From the NCBI GenBank assembly GCA_013400115.1, contig VXBP01000349.1, positions 124,001 to 188,000 on the forward strand: 64,000 nucleotides of DNA, given 5' to 3'. This DNA is from Rhinopomastus cyanomelas. Taxonomy: Eukaryota; Chordata; Aves; Bucerotiformes; Rhinopomastidae. Each line of letters opens with the position of its first letter. Positions within the stretch are counted from its first letter, which is position 1. Under the pieces are notes generated by a model. The model worked only from the letters and a program-made list of their open reading frames with translations, was not told where the DNA came from and did no database searches. The translations under genes and the position numbers were made by a program. Positions 9,966 through 21,300 of the stretch are shown here, one piece after another.

Positions 9966-11209
9966 ATTACATCTAAACAGGGTGGGAGAGCTGAAGAGAG
10001 AAAAGGACCTTATGCTGCTTTCTTGAGCTGGTCTTTCTGCAGTAGTGGGTGAACTGTGCTTCTTACAGATACAGTCTGTCCTCATGCTCATGAGGATGCT
10101 CCACCTGAGGCTGGGAATTAAACTAGAGAGTGTGGAGGAATATTGCTCAGTTGTTTCGGTATAAAGGAAAAAGTACCTGTAAGTATTGAAATCTAATCTC
10201 CAAAGGAGTAGCTTAAGATCTAATGTGCCTCTAACACCCAAATGTCAGTTTATCTTTCTGTAGCAATTAAAGAGATTGTAGAGATTGTCAAAGCACATCT
10301 CCACTTCATGGCTTGTTAAACAGCAGGACAGTTCCTGCAACACTGACCCCTAGACCCTGTAGCAGTAGCTGACCAAGGATCAGAGAGCCAGAACTCCATC
10401 TCCCTCCTGCCAGCACATGCCTGAGAACCACATCTCAATTACAGGACACAACATATACTGGTACAGCAGGACTGACATGGCCCAGCTGTGCCAAAGTCAC
10501 CTAAGAGGTGACATTTAGCAAGAGAGGGTTTTCATAGCTTTAGTTTCCACATGGGTAAGACCATGGGAGAGAAAGCCTACCCTTACATGATGTTAGAGCT
10601 CTACAGGGTCCTGCTAGCCTAATGAGTAGGTCTCAGGTTGAGATAAACACACAACAGATTTGCAAGATCCTCAGCTGAATAGCTTAGTCCAGCCTTCATG
10701 TAGCCTCAGAGTATTAAGAGATTGTTGACTCCAGTAGGGAACACATTCACCAGTCTCTTTGTGTAAGAGTACAATTTAAAGGGAAAAAGCCTTCAGTAAC
10801 CAGTGCTCCCACTGGCAACCCAGCCTCTCCTCTGTAGTTAGCAGCGACTCAAACAATGTGAGCATTTTCACTGCTGCTGGAGGCAACACGTTGGTGATAA
10901 GGAGTTCAGCATGGCATTTATTTATTTTCAGAACAGTAACGGATTTAGAAATAAGCCATGGTCCTTTCCCAAGACTCAGCTGAACATGTTATGAACCTCA
11001 AAGAGCAGACTCAAGCAGCTGATCCAGATGATGTCATGTAATAGAGCAATAATGAGTTACACAACTGAAGACAATAGATAAAAAACAGGAACACTCAGCA
11101 ACATCTGAAGACGTAATAAGTAGTAACTTCAAATCTCAGCTACGTGCACAGTCCCTTGCCCAACACATGCAGTTAGATCATACTGACTTCCACGGATGGA
11201 AATATTTAC
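9966..11209. other. 1.2-kb stretch, nothing firm
   Basis: A 111-codon minus frame (10241-9906) runs into the CR1 copy and is taken as chance. No other structure was recognised. Confidence 0.4.
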
Positions 11210-11264
11210 CTGAAACCTTCATGACCAAGCAGAGGAGGGCACCAGGCAGCAGAGCTGTTTCATA
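11210..11264 (-). CDS. Splice-bounded 55-nt candidate exon
   Basis: On the minus strand a pyrimidine tract, gttttttccttag, is followed by 55 bases and then a donor, TTTCAG with GTAAATA. Only one frame is open: YETALLPGALLCLVMKVS plus one base, entering in phase 0 and leaving in phase 1. Both splice sites are good, but the peptide suggests nothing and no partner exon is established. It could be a non-coding exon or chance. Confidence 0.2.
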
Positions 11265-11903
11265 CTAAGGAAAAAACACGTGAGAAGCAGGAGAGAAAAC
11301 CAAGCCCAATGAAGACCAGGCAAAGAGTAGATTTTTAACAGACTGAGCGGCAGATTCATGAAGAAAGTAGAGAGAAGCTGGTAGCAGGGAGCAATTCCAA
11401 CAGTTTTCAGACAAGCTAATGCCCCCATTTCTAACACGAAGAGATCATATTCTGGGATACAGTTGTGAAGATTCTTCACACTTCAGGATGATGACTTTCA
11501 TGTCACAGAGCAGATAAAATTGCTGGCAGCATGTAATGGAAGAAGAGAAAAAAGCCCCTTCAAGATCCACAACAAACTTCAAAGCCCAAGCATGTTTTAC
11601 TCACTGCTAAAACAGATCTACAGTTTTCTATGCTTGTTTAGCTTAATTTGAGCAGCATGAAAAGCTTCTCTCTCCTTGAAATAACATTCTCCCCCAGCAA
11701 CAGTAGAGTACAAGTAATAGGGATGCACTGGTTTGCATAGTTGGTGCTTACAGCTTGGTATCTCTAGCTTTGATACTGCAGACTGGGATCCAAACTAGGT
11801 ACTTGGTGAGAAGATGCAGCAGAAAAGGTGTTTTAAGAAACACATCAAGTCCAAGTAGCCAGCAAAGAGTTTGAGTGCAAGAAACACAACAACCCTGTTC
11901 AGG
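11265..11903. other. Non-repeat stretch, nothing recognised
   Basis: Minus frames here are short and overlap the candidate exon's upstream intron. No repeat family was seen. Confidence 0.4.
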
Positions 11904-12180
11904 TCATAGAATGGTTTAGGTTGGAAGGGACCTCGGATCAACCAGTTCCAAACCCTGCCATGAGCAGAGACAACTGTCACCAAACCAGGTTGCCTAAAGC
12001 TCCATACAACCTGAGCTGGAGCGCTGGAGCAGCCACAACCTCCCTGGGCAACCTGTTCCAGTGCCTCACCACACTCACAGGGAGAAATTTCTTCCTCAGA
12101 TCTAATCTAATCTCCCCTCTTTCAGCTTGAAGCCATCCCTCTTGTCCTATCACTTGATCCTATTCAGGAAGAGGTGTTGT
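11904..12180 (-). mobile_element. CR1 LINE 3' fragment
   Basis: This is well preserved: tcatagaatggtttaggttg, then ccatgagcagagacaactgt, ctccctgggcaacctgttcc and gatctaatctaatctcccct, ending near 'tatcacttgatcctatt'. It carries the same segments in the same order as the copy at 38704, so the two belong to one subfamily. It looks younger than most copies here. Confidence 0.92.
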
Positions 12181-13967
12181 CATCCTCTTTGGATTCACTC
12201 ACAGTAGAGGGTCTCCACATACCCATGGGTTATCACATCTGCCCTGGTTCCAGAGCCCATCAATTTCAAGGGGGTGCCTACCCTCTAAAATGAATCAAGT
12301 GACAGGAAAACTTAAGAGCACAGCCTCATAGTGGAACAATTTGGGACTCAGTTTATCTGATGGCAGCAGAACGCAGATACCAATAACTAGTCTGTTGTCA
12401 AAAGGCCCTTTACAACTTTATGGTGAGATGAAGGCCCCCTACCACCAAAGATATGTTAGGACTAAGCTTAGCAATAGATGCTCATAAAACCAGGCTAATT
12501 GATGAGCTTAGTCTCACTTCTGGATAGAGAAATTAATGACTTCACCTTTCCACCACAGTACCCCCACAATCTTTAGGCTACAATAACAAGCAACATGGAG
12601 ATCTGTCTTTTGACCCATAAGTAAAAGCCTAGAGTAGGTACCAATAAGACAAAACCATTTTGCCAGTGGTTTAAATTTGGTTAAGGGCACTAAGGGGCAT
12701 GTGTAGACCTGTCTGGCTTGCAGTCCTCTACCCCAAACTGGGGAGTGGGGTGACACACCTTTGTCATTTACAGGACAGATCTAAGGAGGCATTAGCCACC
12801 TTCACTACCTTCCTTGGTAAGAAGTGCACTAGCATAGAGCCGCCAGGCACCATTTACCTCCCAAAACCTCTCAGTTTGTAATGGTAAAGATTTCCATCCT
12901 GCTCCAGCCCTAAAGATATGGGATAGAAGTTTTCCCATTTACAAGTCAGCTTTTCAGAGCTAATTGGAGCATGAAAGCAGTAGCTGGGTATGCACATACT
13001 GGAAGCACAGACCATGAAAGTAGTGCTCTCGTTAATCAAAAACTTAATAAGCCACTTGATCAGTGGCATAATAGACTGCAGAAGCCAATGCCTGAAGATA
13101 CAGTCACAGTTTTGCCTCATTTCCTCACAGGCAGGTGCACAGTTGCAAAGGAACCAACACCTGGTGTGGTTTAGGATACTGGTAAGACCATCACTCCTGC
13201 ATAAACATCCATAACACTTCAACCAGCAAATAAATTCAACCATACTGTCAGATCAAACAAAATCAAGCTCTTATGTCAAAAGCTCACCCGACTCAAACAG
13301 ACAAGTCTCAGGTAGCATTTGTTCTTAGAACTAATTTTCACCAGTAACACTCCTCATGCCTGGAAAAGTGGGTAAGTAAAGCCCTTAATGCAATTGTGAA
13401 ACAGCTTAGAACTTGTGTCATTTAATGCAAAAAAAGGTAATTATAAGTCCCTAATAGTTCATCTACTCTGTCATTTATCTTTGAGGAGCAGCAAAGTCAA
13501 AGGCCAAGCAGGAGAGAGTCAAAGCATTCCAAATAGCCATCTCATTCAAGCACACTTGCATTTCTGTTCTGTTGGTTAATTCAAGCATTCATGCTGTGAA
13601 GCTATGTTTTAAGTGTAGGTGGAGGTAACCGAAAGCATAGGTCTTTCACTTCTTAACCTTCCATTTCAGTCCACTGCAAGCCTGTGTTGAATGAGCCACT
13701 TTTCATTCAAGTCAAGTAAGCTATCCTTGCTCTTAGGCAATAAGTTTCTTACAAGCAAGGCCAAGCTTGCTTTCAAAGATCTTCTGGAAAAGCTCAGAGG
13801 GTCTGCAAACAGATTTCCTTATCTGAGGTTGGATCATAACCATCTGCATCATCTCTAACCACCAAATCACTGGTTGATTGAACTGCCTCTAACACCAGCC
13901 ACACACCTCCACTTTCTATCAGAGAGAAGGATGAACAGTTAGACAAGCCATTCTTGAGGAGTATTTT
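12181..13967. other. 1.8-kb stretch, unsupported minus frame
   Basis: The minus strand has a 129-codon frame (13243-12854) that ends just past a donor-like GGAGGTAAATGG (near 12858). It has no recognisable domain, and a frame of this length is expected by chance in 64 kb. Confidence 0.35.
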
Positions 13968-14000
13968 TGGTTGAAAGGAAGCTATAAGGATCATCTAGTC
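13968..14000 (-). mobile_element. 33-bp CR1 3'-end relic
   Basis: The sequence ttggttgaaaggaagctata and the following aaggatcatctagtc match the complement of a CR1 3' end. It lies in inverted orientation six bases before a plus-strand CR1 fragment. Confidence 0.55.
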
Positions 14001-14006
14001 TGAGAT

Positions 14007-14172
14007 AATTGGAACAGGCTGCCCAGGAAGGATGTTAAATCACCATCCCTGGACATGTTTCAAAGTCATGGAGATCTGGAGCTTAGGAACAAGGAGTGGC
14101 CTTGGGACAGTTGGGTTAATGGTTGGATTTGATGATCTTGAAGGTCTTTCCAACTAAAGTGATTCTATGATA
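14007..14172 (+). mobile_element. CR1 LINE 3' fragment
   Basis: It starts at ataattggaacaggctgccc and continues through 'catggagatctggagctta' and gatgatcttgaaggtctttc. It ends in agtgattctatgata, an intact CR1 terminal repeat, and is about 165 bp. It would lie in the 3' UTR or downstream of the candidate exon at 14560-14472. Confidence 0.9.
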
Positions 14173-14471
14173 GTTACATTGATTTCTACTAGCCTTTGTA
14201 AAAGGGGTAAACCAAGTGATCTGAAAGCTTTCTCTTTGCAAGGTAGAAAGGGAGACTCTTACACATTTGGTACCCAAATAACAAGCTTGTAATCACCTGC
14301 AAGTCTACAAACAATTCAAAGAGCAATTGTTCCATAAAAGGCTACCAAGTTTCACAGCTCCTGTTTTGCAGAATACATTTGTCCTGCCCATATCCATCAT
14401 CAAGCAGCTTTCCTTTAACAGCAGAATTTGAAATATTGGGCTTTACTGCATCGAGCATTGGGCAGGTAGGT
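14173..14471. other. Possible 3' UTR of minus-strand candidate
   Basis: This lies just past the stop at 14472 on the minus strand. I saw no AATAAA on the minus strand here; the nearest ATTAAA is near 13425. Confidence 0.3.
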
Positions 14472-14560
14472 TTAAAGGCTGCAGTTGGAATCGGTCACTC
14501 CAATGAAGTTGACAAGGCTAAACAAGATCCCAAGAGCAACCAATACAATGATTATGGTTT
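14472..14560 (-). CDS. Candidate terminal exon with transmembrane helix
   Basis: On the minus strand ttgtttttctgag precedes 89 bases that encode two leading bases and 28 residues, then TAA at 14474-14472. The residues are a strongly hydrophobic helix (TIIIVLVALGILFSLVNF) and a short polar end, IGVTDSNCSL. It enters in phase 1, so it can follow the exon at 42548-42448, which leaves in phase 1; the joining codon would be GAA. Together these give two hydrophobic helices separated by a charged loop. It also fits directly onto the start exon at 48696-48639. The acceptor ends TGAG rather than CAG, which is less usual. The family was not recognised. Confidence 0.3.
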
Positions 14561-15109
14561 CTCAGAAAAACAACCTGCAAGGAAAGCAATTGCAGACAGG
14601 CTTTGAGACAGAGGAACTGAAAAGGAACAGAACAAACCCAAGGAAGATAACTTCAGTGCACTAGCAGAGAAGTTTCTGGCTATTAAGCCAGTTAGTCTGC
14701 AATCCAGTTGTCATCTCCCAGGACAGTATTATTCCTGCACAGGCTGGAAAAACCCAAAGGTTGCTGTAGAGCAAACACAAGGTTTTTTGGTGTGTTTTCT
14801 TTTTAATAGCAGTGACTAAGAAGAAAAGTAAGTGGCTCTTATTTTTTAATTCCATGTCTTACAATCAGTCTTGTGCCAGAATATTGTTACTTATCACAGG
14901 AAAGAACCCTAATGTAAACAGATGCAAGATGCTGTGAGTAGGATTAATCTCTGCAGAACCTCAACTGCACACAACTACAACCATGTTCAGGTGTACAGAC
15001 CCCTTATGACTCATGCAAGCTTTTGGCAAGAGGTTTTGTTACCTGGGCAACAGTTCCTAACCCATCCAGATAGTTCCAGCTTCCTGTTTCACTTTGAGTA
15101 GGCAATCCT
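14561..15109. other. Non-repeat stretch
   Basis: No repeats or exons were recognised. If the exon at 14560 is real, this is the 3' end of a very long intron. Confidence 0.35.
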
Positions 15110-15183
15110 GCTGTGGCAGGGGGATTGGACTGGATGATCTTTCAGAGTCCCTTCCAATCCCTAATGTTCTGTGATTCTGTGAT
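15110..15183 (+). mobile_element. CR1 LINE 3' end, 74 bp
   Basis: It reads ctgtggcagggggattggac, then tggatgatctttcagagtcc and ends ttctgtgattctgtgata. The two perfect gattctgt units at the end show an intact terminal microsatellite. Confidence 0.9.
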
Positions 15184-18100
15184 ACAGCTTCAAGCTAATG
15201 ACACCAAACCTAGTGCCCAGCCAAGCCTGAAGACTTCAGTCTAATATTTCAGACTTCATCACTTAATCTTCATTTGTTTTTCAGATGGTCCATCCATACT
15301 CTCCTTTCCTCATTCCCCACTTGAGGTACAGTATTTTATGTAATACTTTACAATACTGTTATCAGGGCTGTTATCCCAATAAGAAAAAAAACTGACCAAT
15401 CCCAACCCTTATTTGCCAGTTTGAGAGTTTCGTTCAAAATTGCTCACCACGACAGATGCCAAGATGCAGATCCTGTTCTGCAGGCAGCTGCAATTATAAC
15501 ACCTACCCGTTGGTCCTTCACCTCCAGATTTGTTGTTTTGGTGTCCTAACTGAAGATAACAAGTAGACTTCAAAGAGCCACCTACAGAAACACTGGCTAC
15601 CATCCATTCTGATGGTTTCCTCTTGGAGACAGACTGGCTCCCGACTAGGAATCCTAAGAGAGCCTCAATTAAAGCAAAGATTAACTTGAGAGTAATTTCC
15701 TTCTCAGGGGAGCTCCCACATGCTCTGCCCTTTTACCAGCCTTCCACTGAACAAGAAAGTCCTGAAGTCCTAGGACGTGGCAAGTTATTACACCCAAAGA
15801 CAGAGTAAAGGCAAGTCAGGGGCACCACAAATCCTTCATCACGGTCCTTTTTTAGTAGTAAATGTGCATAAGAATTCAACCAGTCTGAAGTATCCACAAA
15901 GGTATGCTTGTAGAAGAAGCTTTGATGTCACCACTTATCTCTGCTCCAAAACTAAGGTTTCCCTTAGAGCGGGAATATTCCCTTGCATTGGCTTAACAGT
16001 CTGTAAAACAACAATTTGGCCTCTAAATGAAGCCAAAATCTTAGTAATGTAAGGGTTTTGTTCCCTCCCTGATAAAAAAAAAACAGTCTGAGAAAAATCA
16101 CATCTCGAATCTTCTGAAAAACTCTGGCATCTGAATAACCCCAGCAGACTGATTGGAAGAGCTGCAGCTGGATTCAGCTACCAGCCTGTAACTGCTATTC
16201 CCACAAGAGAATAGATTTAATTTTTTTACACCCTGGTAAGCTAGACAGCAGTTTGATTTTTGGGAACATTGTAGTTCAGAGCTAGAAACAACTCCTCTGT
16301 TCACAGCATTTTCTTTGCTGAAGACAGCACCAGCCTCAGATGATCCTGTCTGAACAGTAAGGTCTTGAACTTGAGACCTGCTGGAAACGAGATAAGTGGC
16401 TAAAATTGGGGTGTCACAGAGCTGACATTAAAACAACTAATGGCTGAGGGCATCCACTCAGCAGCATTAAATGATCACATTTACTGTAACTCCATAATGT
16501 TCTAAGCTTTAAGAAAGGAGACGTCCTGTTACACCTTTCCCAGAGGAACCCTTCTGCAGACCAGCAGGAGGTTGACCTTCCATCTCCTCCCAGATAGCAA
16601 ATATGTTGATCTGCAGAAGATACCTTGTCAAAAACCCCCTAACAGATCTGCTTTCATATACAAGCACTTGGGTTGTGCAGTAAGGAACTAGCAAAGTTCT
16701 TTCCCAAAACAATGCAGAAATGTTGAGGACAAAGTCACATTGCATCTACTTGGCCATGCAGCTATTTCAAGATGGTTGTCTCTCTAGCCCAAACCAACTC
16801 TTAGTTAACTTTAGCTTTATTTCTTGAAATCTTTCTCTCTGTGTCAGACCAAGCTACTGAAAGAGTTTGCTCTGCTCTCGGCTGGCAAAAACAGAGAGGA
16901 GCAACAGGGGTAGGCTGCTGCTCTAGCACCATTCTGCTTGCAGCCTGGAGATACAAAGCAGATACCCATTGTGCATTTAAATAGAGGCCTGGAATGCCAT
17001 TAAAAGTACTTTATTTTTATGTGTTATTATTTTTTTATTGATGTTTTTCATTTATAGTGACAACACTATGGAAGATGTCTTGCAGACATCTTCCATCAAC
17101 ATGTGCTCTATGACTACCCTCTAGCTTAGGATATTTTGGTGATTGCTACCTGAACTAGTTCAACTGAAATACTTTATGGTGCTCTGAAGCAATGTTATGG
17201 GGTCTATAAAGTACTGAGAGCCAGTCATAGTCATACTGGTTAAGTAATACAACCTCCCCAGGCCTTTTCTCACCTCCTTGGGTTACATATTGGGGTGGAA
17301 ATATTCCATCTTGGCCCACAATGACACATTGAGAGTCCTTGTTGCTCTTAGCAAGAAGTAGTCGTTGAAAACTGGACCTGAGCTTGCTACCCAGCATTGT
17401 CTCTCTTGACCATAAGCAGTTCTCCACAACCAGTCTGCCTAGACATCATATCCCTAGTTTTAGTTCCCCAGCTGAAGGCACAGATTCCTTCTCAGAGACC
17501 GACTGGCTGTCTCAATACCAAAACCAATTCATATTCTAAGCTGTACCCCAAGCAAGGTAAATAAGATCTAATAGGTCTAGAAGGTCAAAGCCCTGTAGAA
17601 TTCTTATCCCTTATTGCCAAAGGTATATGCTCCAGCTCAGAACCATTTAGGACAGTTCACAGTTGACTTCAGTCTGCATCAAGCTTACCACCACCTAGAT
17701 CTGCTGTGGGTTGAGACACCAGCCTGTTTTCAACCTCATTCATTAAAGTGGATGCAATCATTAATTAGCAGCATCTTGACAAAACACACTGAAGTGTGAA
17801 GAGCTTCGTCCTATCTGGATTCAAGGTTATTATCTGACTTTCTGAAAGGTTAAGAGGTTCATCTGGTACATTTTCCTCTAAGAAGGGTTATGATCATCAA
17901 CAAGCAATACAAATCATGAGGAAAGAGTTTAGCAAGTGCTATGAAAAACATAAGGAACAGCTTCGTAAGAACTAGGGAAGAGAGCAGGATGCAGAGAGCT
18001 AAGGACTTGGCCCATCACCTTACAACATCACTTACAAAATCAGTGTTTCTGGCCACACTTCCCACACAAACAGCCCCTTAATGTTTTGGTTCTGTAGAGA

Positions 18101-18240
18101 AAGCTGAGGCCTGGGGCGCTGTTGCTATCCATACACTGCATTTGAACAGAGTGTTGCTGGTGATGGGTATGGGGGGAAATGAAGAGCATCAAGATCTTGA
18201 GAATAGTTCTTTCACTAGCTGACAAAATCTACACCTAGTA
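15184..18240. other. 3.1-kb stretch, hairpin at 17068
   Basis: A 40-base minus segment (15488-15449 region) lies between an acceptor-like ttataattgcag and a donor-like GTGAGCAA. Its phase fits no neighbour. The perfect hairpin at 17068-17096 is the clearest structure. No repeat copy was recognised. Confidence 0.4.
17068..17096. repeat. Perfect 13-bp inverted repeat, 3-nt loop
   Basis: The left arm atggaagatgtct (17068-17080) and right arm agacatcttccat (17084-17096) pair without mismatch around tgc. A 13-bp perfect stem with a 3-base loop is uncommon by chance in one 64-kb window. It follows a T-rich stretch (17010-17055). The stem is too short for a typical microRNA precursor unless flanking bases extend it, and I see no such extension. 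Confidence 0.85.
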
Positions 18241-18345
18241 TAGAATCACATCATGTATGGGGTTGGAAGAGACCTCCGAAGGTCATGTAAGTCCAACTCC
18301 CCTACAACAAGCAGGGATCCACTATCCTGGATCAGATAACAGCTA
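18241..18345 (-). mobile_element. CR1 LINE 3' fragment
   Basis: It reads tagaatcacatcatgtatgg, then ggttggaagagacctccgaa and 'cctacaacaagcagggatcc', then fades. A further weak resemblance near 18535-18590 may be the same old insertion. Confidence 0.75.
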
Positions 18346-21300
18346 CCAACAAGTACCTTGAAGAGAGGTTTAGAACCAGCCTGGTCTTTTCAATTGTCCT
18401 TCAACAAGTCTGGAGATCAAGAACTTTGAGAGTGAGAGGTGGGTCCTCTGCATTTCATAGCCTGCACTTTATGTCCCTTCCACAGAAGGGCTTATTCTTG
18501 CTTTAAGATCATCCACATTTCAACAGGTAAATTCTGGAGCAGGGAGTTCCACATCTTAGTGTGCTGTTGTGAGAAGACTTTTCCTTCACTAGAATTTTAT
18601 GCACAAAATTTGCATATTGTTCCTTCATTCCCCACACTTTAGTCTTTTCCTTTTGAGTTTTTCCAGGCTGAAAACAATCCAAACTTTTATATTAGGAAAA
18701 AAAACCCCTCCGCTCTATTATTCCTTATACAACAGCAGCTATTTTTGACCTTGGCTGTACCTGTTGCCTTTCTGACCTACCAGTGATGTCTAGGGCTGCT
18801 GGAGGGGCAGCAGACACTTCTGCATTTTGGAGCCCTGTATTTTCCAAGATCACAAGCTGTACTGAAAAGAACAAGGGGAGCAAAGACACACGAGGACACA
18901 TCCTTGCCTATTACCAGAGGTCGCAGTCCTTTTCCTCCATTATTGTCTGCATGAACCAAAAAACATCTCATTGCACTTCCAGTAACAAAGAGACCCTAAA
19001 TCAAAGGAAGATCAGATCATAGAGTCATTCAGATCTTCAGCAGCACAAACAGAATTAGTGGTGGCCTGGAGGAATACAACTTAGACACACTATTTTAGAT
19101 GGGTTAAGCAAATTTGGCTCAACAACACAAGTTTATGTTCCACTTCCCTCTCTGCATCATGCCCTAGTAATGACACTGGAGCATAGCATAATGAAGACAG
19201 ATTTGATCAGCATTTCAAAGGAGAGCACCACAGAACCAAAGCCGGGAGCTAAATAATTGCCTAGTTATTATCCTAACAGAATACTTGCTGTTAACATAGA
19301 ATATTTCCAAAATATTGATGCTTGATGAAGCAACAGCACTTCTGCTCTGAAGCAAGGTGATTTGCACAGTGATTTCAACCATCTGAGAGATTGTTTTTTG
19401 GAAGGTACAAAGCAGGGCAGCCCAGAAGAACAGAATGGAAAGCTCTGGGGGCAAGTAGCTGAGATGCTTTGAAGCAGCCTTCCTGCAGGTAAAGGCTTCC
19501 CTACTTGGGGGAGAGATACTTCCCATCAACCATCCCCAAGAGATCAGGGCAAGAGAAGCAATGAACCTATACAATTCCTACACTTTTCAGCAGGGATTTT
19601 CACATGCTCTGAGCAGACAGAGTCTAAGTGGTTTTTGCTGTTGCTAGACTTGTGTTGATGCAAGACAGGTACTGGAGTCCTGGGAAATGGCTGGGGACAC
19701 TGTGTCTAAGATGACCAGGTTAGCCCTGAATATCCAAGAGGGCCCAAGGCTGACAAAAGCTCCTCCATTGTAATCTCAGAATGCAGTTCACTAGTAGAGG
19801 AAAACGTGAAAGCACCCCTTTTCTACCTACATCCTTTGGACACAGTTCCTCCAAGCTGAAAGCTCTCCATAAGTTTAAGACCAGCAATTTTGGGGTGAGT
19901 TCCAAGCACTTTTCAACAACAGCTCCTGGCCAAACCAAATTCCTGAGAGTTGGCAAGGGCTAGGAATCCCATGGCCAATTTGGGTCCCTGCCCACATACC
20001 TGTGCTAGGAGCATGAATGAAGTCACAGGAACACCAAGTGCTGGAGCTCTCCAGGGTATCCCCAAAGCCTTTCACCATCTCCTTCATCCACCTGCAGCTG
20101 TGCAAGGCAGAGAGGCTTCATCCTCAACTATGTGTCCCACCACACAACATCCTGACTGACCTACAGGGCTCTTGCCACTCAGGTACATCATGTTTTCTGT
20201 TGAATCTTCATACTAATAATGAATTTCAAAGCAACAGTAGTCCTAGTGTGAGATGTTCTCACCATCTTGCTTCATAGCTGCTCAGGACCTCTCATCCTAA
20301 GGAAGAGGTAGAAAGTCAGCAAGTCAGAGTCTCTTTGCCTCCAGCCTCGCCATCCAAAAAAACCAGCGCTATCTATCAACCCTGCCATCTTCATTTCTAC
20401 TGAGAGAAGGCAAACTATGGCCACAGGCCATGCCACGACTTTGCATTTTGCAAATCTGCAACTTCACCAGATGTGGTTTTTGGTCTCTCCACCCCAGCAG
20501 CTCAAGACTAGATTGATGCTGCAAGAGTTACACAGGGCTGCACTGCACAGACCCTCCAAATATAGCTGGGATAGGACTGGACTCCCAGCACAGGAAGGTT
20601 CCCTGCCTGCAGAAGTAGCTCCAAGGGGAAGCACTTGCTTGGTGGCTTCTTGGCTCAGCTGGCCAGGGAAGCTGTTTGTTCTGGCAGCCAGGGGACACCA
20701 CCGTGTGTAGTCTCAGCTTGTGACAATTACCCATGTCCTGGGACAAGGGATATATTCTGGCATTGGTAACAGAGACAAGAGCAGATAGTGGTGTCATCCT
20801 TTCAACATCTTCCCAAGGAGGTAACCCTAAACCTAAACTTTCCCCTAAACCACAGGCTTCAAGGAAAAGGGTTTGGAGGAGATTGAAGCAGAGATAAAAC
20901 TGTGTGCAAGTCCAAGAAGAGACCAGAGCAACAAGAACAAAATTTAGATCTTTCCAGTCCCAGCCATGCCTCTAATACCCTGTGGCTCATTGCCTGCTCA
21001 GATAAGCCTGACACTCCCATCCCTGTTCCTTCATTGCCCATAGAGGGGCTGTTGCTTGGATAGAGATTCTCTCCACTAGGAGCAGCAAGGAAAAAGCTAC
21101 AGCTGAGAACAGCACATTCACTTTGAAGCTTTTTGGCTCAGACAGATAGGAAGAAAATAAATAAAAACTGAAAAAGAATTGCATACAAGAAACACTGTTT
21201 TATTACTCAGATTAACTGGGGTCTGCCTTAAAAGACAAAAGGTGACACTTCTGAGCATCACAGTATTCCCAGCACAAACACACCCCACACACAGCATCAA

